NCBI GenBank assembly: GCA_003254885.1
Contig: QANT01002130.1
Location: forward strand, 1-22,111
DNA: 22,111 nt
Direction: 5' to 3'
Source of the DNA: Purshia tridentata
Taxonomy: Eukaryota > Streptophyta > Magnoliopsida > Rosales > Rosaceae
The notes beneath the pieces were generated by a model. The model ran no database searches. It was not told the DNA's origin and saw only the letters and a list, made by a program, of their open reading frames with translations. A program made the translations under genes and the position numbers. Each line of letters opens with the position of its first letter. The stretch's first letter is position 1. Of the stretch, positions 10,205 through 19,010 are shown piece by piece.

Positions 10205-11018
10205 CAACCAAGTAACAAGACTAAACCAGACAACACTTTAGTTCATAGCAAACCAATCAGAATAAATTAACCTAAAAGGAACATCCTTAAAATATTTAGA
10301 CAATGAAGCCCAAAGTGAAGAGGTTGGTATTCTGGAGTTTATTTACTCTATTCATTTAAAGGGTGTTTTGCGCCTTTGGCGCCAGTAGATATCTTAAAAG
10401 ATTTATCCCTTCTGTAGTTCTATTATCCTTTACCACTGGGAAGTGTGAACAAGGGAGCAAAATGAGGACTTGTTTATTTTATTTTTTAAGAGTATCACAC
10501 AGCAAAGTAAGCTTTTTTTAAGAAGGCCTCTGTCAAACGATGCGCGAACTTAAAATTGTTCATGGCAATTTCAGCCCCAGTCTTTCTCTCTCTTTCCTCC
10601 TCCTCCCTCTCTTTCTATCTGATTTGAAGGGGGGTCAGCAATCTTGCCGGTCTCTGGATTGGTGGACTATGGAGGCTTCAATCCTTCAATTTGGTCTTAA
10701 TGGAAACGAAACAATAGGGAGAGTGGTCTTTCTGGACTATAGAAGTTTCAATCCTCCAAACTTACCACCTGCCTGAAAAAGAGGAGGAAAGAAGACATAG
10801 AAGGAAAAAGAGAGAGGAAGAAATGAAATGTTAGGTATAGAAAGAAGATTTAGTTTTTAAATGAAGTGTATTCGATGGTCATTTTAACATAGAAAATAAT
10901 TGTGTATTCAAGTATTAAATTGGTGTTGGGTACCAATATAATTACCCAAAGAAATGCTAGATTTAGGGAGGTTGTCTAATATAGTACTCTAAGTGCTATA
11001 CAGCTGTCCAACATTAGC
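10205..11018. other. Intergenic DNA, no supported gene
   Basis: The 78-codon frame at 10540-10776 runs through a CT-rich tract and has no known domain. It contains an imperfect duplication: TGGACTATGGAGGCTTCAAT near 10663 and TGGACTATAGAAGTTTCAAT near 10733. A single TTTGGCGCC site (E2F-like consensus) lies near 10375. No N-terminal exons of the downstream peptidase gene (expected to carry the HxxEH motif) are found here. Confidence 0.45.
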
Positions 11019-11462
11019 CTAAACTAACTCTTCATTCAAACATTATCCTTGCTGCTTACTTCTTAGTGATGATTGGAGTCTTTATCAGTCGTTTTTTATT
11101 ATATACAACTTATTTTATAGTATTTCAGACTTATATTCTATGTTGAGTTCACGATCCAACTTCACCTTATTAACTCAAATGTAAGAGTAGAATCATAAAA
11201 TTAACAACTTGGAAACTCCTAAACAATTCAATATATGATACTAAACTAACTCTTCATTCAAACATTATCCTTGCTTCTTACTTCTTAGCGATGATTGGAG
11301 TCTTTATCAGTCGTTTTTTATTATATACAACTTATTGTATAGTATTTCAGACTTATATTCTATGTTGAGTTCACGATCCAACTTCATCTTATTAACTCAA
11401 ATGTAAGAGTAGAATCATAAAATTAGCAACTTGGAAACTCCTAAACAATTCAATATATGATG
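11019..11462. repeat. 222-bp tandem duplication
   Basis: Two adjacent copies, 11019-11240 and 11241-11462, each start CTAAACTAACTCTTCATTC and end AATTCAATATATGA. They differ at only a few positions (for example GCTGCTTAC versus GCTTCTTAC, and AACTTCACC versus AACTTCATC). No open frame or terminal motifs mark it as a known element. The high identity implies a recent duplication. Confidence 0.92.
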
Positions 11463-11827
11463 TGTACAAACTATTGTAAACTTTAATTAACAAATGTCAT
11501 TTATCTAATAAGTGAGAAGATTGTGAGGTTCAAGTGCCCAAACAGTCCTATAAGAAATTGTTTCCCTTCACTCATATTCAGCTATTTATTCTCTCTGTGT
11601 CATGAGTTAAACTTGGAAGAAATGACCCTTCTCTCTTAGAATTTATTTAACTTTTTATTTCTTTTGACCGTCTCTGCCGATTTCCAATTTATTTTCTGCA
11701 TGCCTTGTGGGATTGTGGAAATCTTTTACTGACTAGTTTTGTAAGAATAACACTCTGTAGACTATGTTGGGCTCAGAATGTTTACCATGTCTTGTTTTGT
11801 GCCTGATATTTTCACGTACTCGTTCAG
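11463..11827. other. Presumed intron upstream of the first visible peptidase exon
   Basis: No coding sequence is recognised. The last bases (TTTTCACGTACTCGTTCAG) read as a splice acceptor for the exon at 11828. The open frame that begins at 11764 includes this intron end and is not a real start. Confidence 0.5.
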
Positions 11828-11950
11828 GTAATTGGAATACTTTGATGGGTCGACCAAAAGAAAAAGGATTGGATATCAGACGTGAGCTTATTAAATTCTA
11901 TGAAGAATATTATTCAGCTAACCTCATGCATCTGGTCATATATGGAAAAG
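11828..11950 (+). CDS. M16 peptidase exon 1 of 6 visible
   Basis: The acceptor is TCGTTCAG|GT and the donor AAAAG|GTTTGT. The first codon (Gly) is split with an unseen upstream exon. It encodes NWNTLMGRPKEKG through YYSANLMHLVIYGK, matching the conserved segment after the catalytic domain of plant M16 peptidases, including the family's Y-S-x-N-L-M pattern. It ends one base into a Glu codon, completed by the next exon. Confidence 0.85.
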
Positions 11951-14900
11951 GTTTGTAGCCACATTCACCTATAACAATCAAGTTCACTTGCCCCGTGGTT
12001 AAGTTGAATTATTATCATTAAGGTTTGTAGCCACATTCACCTATAACAATCAAGTACACTTGCCCCGTGGTTAAGTTGAATTATTATCATTGTGGGTGTT
12101 TTCAGAAAACCTTGATAAAATTCAAGGCCTTATAGAGGACAAGTTCAAGGAAATTCGAAACATTGACCGTAGCTGTCTTCGTTTTTCTGGTGAGCCTTGC
12201 ACATCAGAACATCTACAGGTATGCATGGTTCTGCTAAACTTTTTGTGCTGAGTTAAAGGGTTGCTTTATCACACTTTCCGCTGATGAGAAGAAAACACTT
12301 TTGAAGGTCCTATAATTATATGGATAATTAATTGTTGCTTTTCTCTTCTATGTTTCAGATTCTTGTCAGAACTGTCCCAATAAAAGAGGGCCATAAGTTG
12401 AAATTTGCGTGGCCAATAACTCCAAAAATTCACTATTACAAGGAAGGGTCATGCATGTATCTTAGCCATGTTATTGGCCATGAAGGAGAAGGATCTTTGT
12501 ATTACGTCTTGAAAACTTTGGGTGAGTTTTGCACTATCTGTTACATACTTAATGAGTTTTCTAGCAGATGTTATTATATTACATACCTTTTGGGGGCGTT
12601 TAGAAGATATACCTTTTGTTTAATTAAATTAGAAGGATTGGAACTGAAGCCTTATTTATAATATTATATTATTATTATTATTTTTTGATAAGAAACAAAC
12701 TTTCATTAACAAAAAACAAACAGAACATACATGCTAAACAGTGAACAAGATGTCCACAAACCAACCAAAAACTAAGAAAAAAAAGAACACACAGCAAAGA
12801 CAGAAAACATGCTTAGCACAAAACCCCCAAAACCTCCCTACCCAACTGCAGCTTTCCAATCTAACAAAATTAAAGAAACTGAAAAACCTCTAAAAACTGG
12901 AGAAACTGAGGACCATAAAGACGCCCAAAATCTAACTTTGTCCAAGGAATACTCCACATTATCCCTCTTAAAATCTTCAAAAATTCTTCTATTTGGTTTG
13001 GATGCAAAATTCTTTCTTCTATAGAGCACAGAGGACACGATCTGCTCTGAACTTGCATTTAGAGTTATATAGACATGGAAAAAACTGTTATTTATTTAGA
13101 TGCAGATTCCTTGAAGTAACCTAGGCATACATTCCACAACCAATTGATAATTAGAGGAATAGTCCAAATTCTTATAAGCCACCAGGTAAGTTTATACTTT
13201 TCAAATTTGGGATAATATTCCACATTCTTCACACGCCCTCACACATGTGGCATCACTCAAGCTAAAACACGTAGACAATTCATACTCATATTAGGTGATG
13301 TGAAGCACGTGCGGCCAGTTGGCCGAACATACGTGGGTGAACCTGCTCTTATAACATAAAGAAATCTAAGCATCCTTCCCAAAACCAATTGGCAATGGGA
13401 GAAGTACCCCATACCCTTATAATTGCTACTAGGCAAGGTTATATTTTTCTAATGTAGAACAACACTCCATATTCTCACATCCCCTTCTAACTCAAACTTC
13501 ATCTTTAGAATAGATATGAGTTCAAAAAGGAAATCAAGTTTCATACACGTACGTGCTTTTTCTTGACAGCATTTTGTCATCTTTCAGTGAACATGCAGAG
13601 TTTGTTGTGTTTTAGTAATTGGTCCTCACTAGAACAGAGAGATTAAGTAATCTGATTACCAGGAAAGTTAGAGTTGATAAGCTATGCAGAAAATGTTTTG
13701 TATAAGAATATCATATTATAGGCGGGCTTTGCTAAGAAACTGACTAGATGATGGGATCTAAAAGAAATTTGAATACGATTTTAATGTACCTTAGATGTCA
13801 ATGTTGTCATATGGATATAGTAATATGAGACATGAAATTTGTCAGAAATTGAAGGTTTCCCCAGCTAGTTGACGTAGTTGTGGTTCAAACATGTTCAAAT
13901 GGATGGGAACATCATCGTAAGGAAGTTATGATTTTTCAAACTGCATTTTTCTGGAAGATATCAAACTAAGAAAATGATCTAATTTGAACTTAAAGATTAA
14001 CATGTGAAGATGGAAATTCTTTCAGACAGTGGGGCAGTAGATAGGAACTGATGCGGTCAACTTCTGTTCATCTTACAGGATAGATGAAGACTGAAGTTAA
14101 TATATTTTGGTGAAAATTAACTCCAATTTTTTTCTTTCCTTTCAACAAAAAGCTAATTTCATTTTTTTGTTTAACATAACGCAGGATGGGCAACAATTTT
14201 GTATGCGTACAAAGACTTTGCTTTCTTTATAGTAGACATTGATCTCACTGACGCGGGTCATGGTTAGTTTATTTTTTTTTAATTTTATTTTCTGGTATTC
14301 TTATTGCTCCAAACCCCTCCTCTTCCCCGTTTAGGCTTTATCTCATTTTATAAGCATTTTTCACATGTTCTTTCAACAAAGATTGGAAAACGTATTTAAT
14401 TCTTTTGTAGGGTGGCATTTTTTAACCTGGATTATAGGTTTTAAGAATGTAAAAGATCTTTTGACTGTATTGCAGAGCACATTCAAGATATAGTAGGCTT
14501 GCTTTTTAAATACATTTGCTTCTTACAGCAGTCTGGTGTCTGCAAATGGATTTTTGATGAGGTATGCCGTTTGCACGCATTTTTCTTTTCTTATGGTCCA
14601 TTTCGGATACTTGGTGATACTTGAAAATGATCCCACTTTTAAATTGTACATAATCGTAGTACAAAAACATCATAGGGCCATATAGTGTTTTGGCATTGTA
14701 GAAAATTAGCAGTTATCCTTTCAAGTATTTTGATTGCATGATAGAATTTCCACCCCCATCAGAAGCTCTACTTTTCTGCCCCATCCAAACATCACCCAAA
14801 GATAGATAATGGAATTGCACTGCAAACTCTTCTATTATTGTGCTTTTGAATACTTTTAATAGAATTTTGTTTCTTTAGAAAAGAAAAAAGTAATCAAGTC

Positions 14901-16938
14901 ATGATGCTTCGTTATCTTCTGCTATATTAAAAAGTAGTAGAAATTATTTTCTGAGGCTTCCACGCCATATCTCATGCCAATACCAAACTTTCCATCCACC
15001 TCCAATCTTAAAAACCAATTAAGTGGAAAACTCAGCCTAAGCTTTCTGGACCCCTTTCCAACTAACCTCGTTTCAGCAATTTTTTCAACTTAACAAGCAA
15101 AAATATGTTGTGACTTGCATGTGATAATAACGTGCAATGGTAAAATTCTAATAACGTGCATGTGATAATAACCCACAGTCAGTTTCTGCGTTGTTTTGTG
15201 CAAAAGAGGTGGTTTTTGGGAGAAAGGGAAGGAAGGCAAAGGTTCTGTGGTCTTTTGGTGTGTTGGCAGTGACATGGGTAATATGGTAGGAGAGAAATAG
15301 ATAAATTTTTGAAGATTTTAAGGGGGATAATGTGGAGTATTCCTGGGACAAAGTTAGATTTTGAGCGTCTTTATGGTTTTCAGTCTCTCCAGTTTTTAGA
15401 GGCTTTTTAGTTTCGTTAATTTTGTTGGATTGGAGAGCTGCAGTTGGGTAGGGAGGTTTTGGGGTTGGGCTGCGGTTGTTGTGTTGGTGCTAGTGTGTTT
15501 TTAGTCTTAGCTTTTGGTTGGTTGGATGGTTTTTGGGAGAAAGGGAAGGAAGGCAAAGGTTATGTGGTCTTGTGGTGTGTTGGCAGTGACGTGGGTAATA
15601 TGGTGGGAGAGAAATAGAAGAATTTTTGAAGATTTTAAGGGGGATAATGTGGAGTATTCCTGGGACAAAGTTAGATTTTGGGCGTCTTTATGGTCTTCAG
15701 TCTCTCCAGTTTTTAGAGGCTTTTTAGTTTCGTTAATTTTGTTGGATTGGAGAGCTGCAGTTGGGTAGGGAGGTTTTGGGGTTGGGCTGCGGTTGTTGTG
15801 TTGGTGATAGTGTGTTTTTAGTCTTAGCTTTTGGTTGGTTGGTGGACATCTTGTTCACTGTTTGGCATGTATGTTCTGTTCTGTTTGTTTTGTTAATGAA
15901 AGTTTGTTTCTTATCAAAAAAAAAAAAAAATTTGACCTTTAAGATGATTGTTGGTGATTATCACATGCAAGTCAAGTCATCTTTCCATTTGCTCAGTTAA
16001 TAAAATTGACGAAATGTGGTTGATTGCAAGCTAAACTAAATGAAAAGCCTTCTATTGTCAAATGGAATCGACAGGGACTATACGAAAGCTACAGGGTCCT
16101 TTCTTGTGTTATCATGCAGTGCCACAAACTATTTGGCCCATCCATATCCTACCATACTCTCTCCTAACTTTTTGTGCTTTCTAGTCTGAGTTGATGGGTT
16201 GAGTTCTTCAATTGCTATACAAGAATTATGAAATCATTTGAAACTGTTATGGGACATGAAGATGTCCCTGAAATTGAAGTTATATGGCCTCATCTTAATT
16301 TTTAGCATAAATTTGATTTAACATGCTTTTGAAGAATGCAATATGGTGACTCTAATATGTCTGTGAATCCTATGTTTATCTTGCTTTAGACAAGGAAAAA
16401 TGAATAAAGAGGAGAAAAGATAGTAATGCTATTTTCTTGTATTTGACTACATTGAGAAAATGAGAGGAAAGTACAGAGGGAAATTTTAACTCTTTTCTTT
16501 TTAATTTGTTTTTCCAAGTCAACTTTCTCTACAAGTTTTAAATATTTTGTGTAGAAAGTTTGAGAGAATTTCTGTCGTTTCCTTTCTCAACTGGGTAAAC
16601 AAACAAAGGGTTAAACAGTGGCAATATGGATATGAATAATTAAGGAATGTGATGATGAGTTTACAAATGATTGAATCGATTGATCACCATGTTCTCATGA
16701 TTCTTTATGTATCTAAACAATTCAATCATAGCATGAAGAATAAAATATAATATTACGTTAATGCTTTTTATGTTCAAAATTCAGTATGGAAATTCGTCTT
16801 TCTGGTTTTTTTTTTTTTTAGGACTCTGAAATGACTTTATGTTTACTGCAGATTTCTGCTTTTTGTGAGACACAGTTTCATTATCAGGACAAAATACAGC
16901 CTATTGAATATGTGGTCAATATTTCACAAAATATGCAG
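11828..16938 (+). CDS. Partial insulin-degrading-enzyme-like M16 metallopeptidase gene (six exons)
   Basis: Six exons (11828-11950, 12106-12218, 12359-12521, 14185-14262, 14476-14561, 16852-16938) join in phase into 217 open codons. The product matches the middle of plant insulin-degrading-enzyme-like peptidases (MEROPS M16, Arabidopsis peroxisomal PXM16 type), roughly residues 180-400 of about 970, covering the end of the first M16 domain and the start of the second. Clear matches include YYSANLMHL, GHEGEGSL and DLTDAGHEH. These enzymes degrade small peptides in a closed chamber. The zinc-binding HxxEH motif lies upstream in the family, and no exon for it is found in the window. No exon follows 16938 before viral sequence. 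A short in-frame deletion is seen in exon 4. It could be a gene continuing on both sides with large introns, or a truncated paralogue; with no N-terminus within 11.8 kb I lean to a truncated copy. Confidence 0.82.
11949..12092. repeat. 72-bp tandem duplication spanning a splice donor
   Basis: 11949-12020 and 12021-12092 are nearly identical; the visible differences are GTTCACTTG versus GTACACTTG and the last base. Each copy starts AGGTTTGTAGCC, so the exon's AG|GTTTGT donor is present twice in the short intron. Use of the second donor would add 72 bases to the transcript. Confidence 0.93.
12106..12218 (+). CDS. M16 peptidase exon 2 of 6 visible
   Basis: The acceptor is GTGTTTTCAG|AA and the donor CTACAG|GTATGC. 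After completing the split Glu it encodes NLDKIQGLIEDKF and FSGEPCTSEHLQ, aligning without gaps to the plant family as I recall it. It ends in phase 0. Confidence 0.85.
12359..12521 (+). CDS. M16 peptidase exon 3 of 6 visible
   Basis: The acceptor is CTATGTTTCAG|AT and the donor TTTGG|GTGAGT. It encodes ILVRTVPIKEGHKL and then HVIGHEGEGSLYYVLKTLG. GHEGxGSL is the most conserved motif of this part of the family and, in human insulin-degrading enzyme, forms part of the exosite that binds the substrate N-terminus. The open frame runs on into the intron (to 12661), which is not coding. It ends one base into a Gly codon. Confidence 0.88.
12681..12998 (-). mobile_element. 5'-truncated LINE, 3' end only (minus strand)
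   Basis: Read on the minus strand this is the end of a plant L1-type LINE: a fragment encoding NRRIFEDFKRDNVEYSLDKV through LLDWKAAVG, a stop, a T/G-rich 3' UTR, and a tail TTAATGAAAGTTTGTTTC-TTATC followed by A residues. Codons shared with the plus-strand LINE at 15.6-15.9 kb are about 95% identical by eye. Only the C-terminal reverse-transcriptase linker (zf-RVT region) remains, so it is immobile. It lies antisense in the intron between exons 3 and 4 of the peptidase gene. Its 5' limit is approximate; the sequence to about 13060 may or may not belong to it. Confidence 0.82.
13000..14184. other. Intron 3 remainder with a degenerate repeat pair
   Basis: This is non-coding intron sequence. 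Two diverged copies of one motif are seen: around 13134-13245 (CCACAACCAATTGATAATTA … CACATTCTTCACACGCCCTC) and around 13378-13487 (CCCAAAACCAATTGGCAATG … CCATATTCTCACATCCCCTT). Sequences of this type are frequent in plant transposons and LTRs. The spacing is about 244 bp. No boundaries are clear. The end TTTAACATAACGCAG is the acceptor for exon 4. Confidence 0.5.
14185..14262 (+). CDS. M16 peptidase exon 4 of 6 visible
   Basis: The acceptor is CATAACGCAG|GA and the donor CATG|GTTAGT. It encodes WATILYAYKDFAFF and then IDLTDAGH. Compared with the Arabidopsis and human family members as I remember them, about five residues are missing between LYA and the FF pair, where relatives have a Gly-containing turn. 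The frame and splice phases are kept, so it is an in-frame deletion or divergence rather than a frameshift. Confidence 0.8.
14476..14561 (+). CDS. M16 peptidase exon 5 of 6 visible
   Basis: The acceptor is GTATTGCAG|AG and the donor GATGAG|GTATGC. It encodes EHIQDIVGLLFKYI and QQSGVCKWIFDE, a close match to plant relatives. It ends in phase 0. Confidence 0.87.
14562..15210. other. Intron 5, left part
   Basis: Non-coding intron sequence before the LINE. GCATGTGATAATAAC occurs at 15117-15131 and again at 15157-15171. The first copy belongs to an 18-bp sequence repeated in inverted orientation beyond the LINE. Confidence 0.55.
15211..15929 (+). mobile_element. 5'-truncated LINE with internal tandem duplication
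   Basis: This is the 3' end of an L1-type retrotransposon in an intron of the peptidase gene. The last codons encode WVIWWERNRRIFEDF and then VEYSWDKVRFWASLW, the pattern typical of the C-terminal zf-RVT region of plant LINE polymerases, ending LLDWRAAVG and a stop. The 3' UTR finishes TTAATGAAAGTTTGTTTC-TTATC and a 14-base poly(A) at 15916-15929. The segment is duplicated in tandem with a 318-bp period: 15211-15528 and 15529-15846, so that two partial coding ends precede one tail. The first copy has stops; the second is open from 15514 to 15768. It has no endonuclease or polymerase core, so it is inactive. Confidence 0.85.
15514..15768 (+). pseudogene. LINE polymerase C-terminal fragment
   Basis: An 84-codon open frame at the second copy of the tandem duplication. 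Its first residues come from duplicated 3' UTR joined to coding sequence, so the Met is accidental. From about residue 10 on it is the Trp-rich C-terminal zf-RVT-type region of a plant LINE reverse transcriptase (WERNRRIFEDF motif). It is a relic without catalytic residues. Confidence 0.7.
15930..16851. other. Intron 5, right part
   Basis: Non-coding sequence between the LINE poly(A) and exon 6. The 18 bases at 15957-15974 are the exact reverse complement of 15111-15128. A T-run near 16806-16819 and GTTTACTGCAG give the acceptor of exon 6. Confidence 0.6.
16852..16938 (+). CDS. M16 peptidase exon 6 of 6 visible
   Basis: The acceptor is TTTACTGCAG|AT and the donor ATGCAG|GTAAAT. It encodes ISAFCETQFHYQDKI and YVVNISQNMQ, aligning to the family with no gap. 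It is 29 codons, phase 0 at both ends. The next expected exon (beginning with a Tyr-Pro segment in relatives) is not found downstream in the window. Confidence 0.85.
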
Positions 16939-16981
16939 GTAAATCAGGCAGTTTTTTAATTTTTTTTTTTTACTGTGCTTC

Positions 16982-17474
16982 TGATGTAAATGAAAATAAG
17001 TACAGTCCCCCCGCTCCTGCCGCCCAGCGGAGCGCTCGTTCTCCTTACTGTTCTCTCCGCTAGGAAGTAGGGACGGAACCTCACTCAAAACACCGTTGGA
17101 GTCAAGATTTTCTTAGGGAGAAATCTGGAAATGTCCTAAAACTACTGATGCTCTGAAGATTTGAAGGGAAATACTGCAATTCTCTATTCAAAACTGATTA
17201 CAAGACATAGGGTTTCCTCTTTTATAGCTCAATACTTAATGATTAACAGGACCCCAATGATAACTCCTAACTACCCACTCAATGACTTACAAGTTACAAC
17301 TACCCAACGGTTACTAGAATTCATTTAATGACTGAAAACTACCTAACAACTACCCAATTTATGACTGCCAATTACTAATGACTGTTTAACCTTTTCCCAT
17401 GCATTACTAATATCTGCATCAGCTTCTGCTGGTCCACTTTAACTGTACTCACTTTCTAAATGTTACTAATATCA
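16982..17474 (-). mobile_element. Possible solo LTR
   Basis: The segment starts TGATG and ends AATATCA, fitting the TG…CA ends of an LTR. On the minus strand it has a U3-like part with repeated short motifs (ACTACCCA and AATGACT types on plus, 17260-17400), then a TATAAAAGAGG box near 17226-17216, then a transcribed-like part ending in an unusually GC-rich block (17009-17050). No internal retrotransposon genes adjoin it and no clear 5-bp target duplication was found, so boundaries and class are uncertain. Confidence 0.4.
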
Positions 17475-18006
17475 TATTTCTGTTTCCTATAAAAAAATAT
17501 CATTGACTTGACATTTTGTTTACTTGATTATGTGTGATTTTATGCTTACTGACATGTATGCCACTTGGTTTTATGTTCCTGTAAGAATTTGATTTGTATG
17601 GATTCTTTCCCCTAACAAAGAACTCACGGCATCAGGGTTGCTGTACATGAATATGAGATCAACTTTGCAGGGAAAATAAAAAGTCCAGTCATAAAATTGG
17701 AGAAATAATTTTTTGTCAAGGTATCTTACCAAATTAACATTCTAGAAGTGTTAAATTTAATTAAAATTTATATGGCACCATAGTGCTGATTAATAAACTG
17801 GATTGAGAGAAGTCAACACTTGACAATTCTTTTGTTTAATGGATTAATTGTTTTAAATTGTTTTGGGTTTTGATTGTCCTAATCACCCTGTTCCCCACGG
17901 GCAAATCTATTTGTTTGGTGGAATATTAAAATCTTGACAGTTGTTAATTCTTAAGAATTTAAACTCATGCGAATTATAACTTTATCAAGCAGCTTAGTTT
18001 TTCCAG
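17475..18006. other. Intron or flank before the viral insertion
   Basis: AT-rich, with no exon recognised. It ends in GCAGCTTAGTTTTTCCAG immediately before sequence that reads as viral coat-protein coding; the exact junction is uncertain by some tens of bases. Confidence 0.5.
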
Positions 18007-18064
18007 TATTACCAGAAAGAAGAAAAGAAAGTACAAAGGGCAGACTTCAAAAAAGCCACCAGTC

Positions 18065-18106
18065 TGCTACAAGTGTGGGAAGGTTGGGCACTATAAGAAT
18101 GAGTGC
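18065..18106 (+). other. CCHC zinc knuckle of the viral coat protein
   Basis: The residues CYKCGKVGHYKNEC match the C-x2-C-x4-H-x4-C pattern that caulimovirid coat proteins use to bind RNA. Lysine-rich sequence lies just upstream and an acidic tail downstream, as usual in this family. Confidence 0.93.
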
Positions 18107-18739
18107 CGTATGAAAGAAAAAATCAATGCTTTGAAAATAAGTGAGGAGCTAAAAGCTTCACTTTATCATTTATTCCTAACATCTGATGATTCGTCAGATG
18201 ATTTGGCCGAGCTCAACGACGAGGAAGAAACTTCCTCAAAGGAAGAAACCTTATTAGATGACGAGCAAAAGCAGTGCGGGTGTGTCAGGGTGCTCACTAA
18301 GCATGACAACCTTACCCTGGATCTAATTGATGGTATCCAGGATACAGCTCGAAAAAGAGAGGCCATTGAGAGCTTCCTGAATGCTCTTAAAGAGCAACAA
18401 ACTCAGGAAACCCAGGCTCCAAGGCAGCCTAAAAGGCCAACAGCCCCCTATAGTTACAAGGCTATAGTAGAAAGGGTTCAGGCTAAACAACTCCAGAAAG
18501 AAGTGACAGTCCAAGACCTGTAGGCCGAGATTAGGCAAGTCAAATCAGAACTAAAGGAGTTGAAAACCAGAATAAACATTCTGGAAATGGCTCAAGAGGC
18601 AAACCTTGCTGACGATGCAGAGGAATGGAGAGAGCTCATGGAATTTGATGCTCAGTTCCAAGAGCCAGGAGAGTCAGGAACCAAGAGGCAGGGAATAGTA
18701 ATTAATGAACCTGAAGTGAATACTTTAGGATCTATTCCC

Positions 18740-19010
18740 CAGATCGAATGTGTTTATGCACTAATCGATTCAGGTGCGGATCTGAATTGCCTCCAAGAGG
18801 GTTTAGTACCTTCAAGGTACTTCACAAAAACAACTCAGACACTGAGGGCAGCCAATGGAAGAAGAATGCAGATCCAATACAAGCTACCAGATGCAGCGGT
18901 ATGCAACAATGGTGCCTGTCTGCCAGTACAATTTATCTTGGTAAAGGATCTAAAAGATTCTTGCATCCTTGGTAATACCTTCCTCCAGACCCTGTACCAG
19001 ACTAATACTC
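18740..19010 (+). other. Viral aspartic protease domain
   Basis: The retropepsin-like active-site motif is IDSGADLNC, with D-S-G at 18767-18775. A downstream hydrophobic ILGNTFL stretch (about 18967-18987) fits the second conserved retropepsin element. This domain cleaves the polyprotein in intact relatives. No stop falls inside the domain. Confidence 0.85.

Noticed and set aside
11764..11958. Apparent short gene starting at the ATG at 11764
   Set aside because: It is the end of an intron plus peptidase exon 1; the splice acceptor at 11827 and homology start show the Met is not a start.
12332..12661. 109-codon open frame
   Set aside because: Only 12359-12521 is coding (exon 3); both extensions are intron.
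18560..18562. Start of a separate viral gene at 18560
   Set aside because: The codon is TTG and the frame is continuous with the upstream one, interrupted only by the TAG at 18521. It is the same polyprotein frame, not a new gene.
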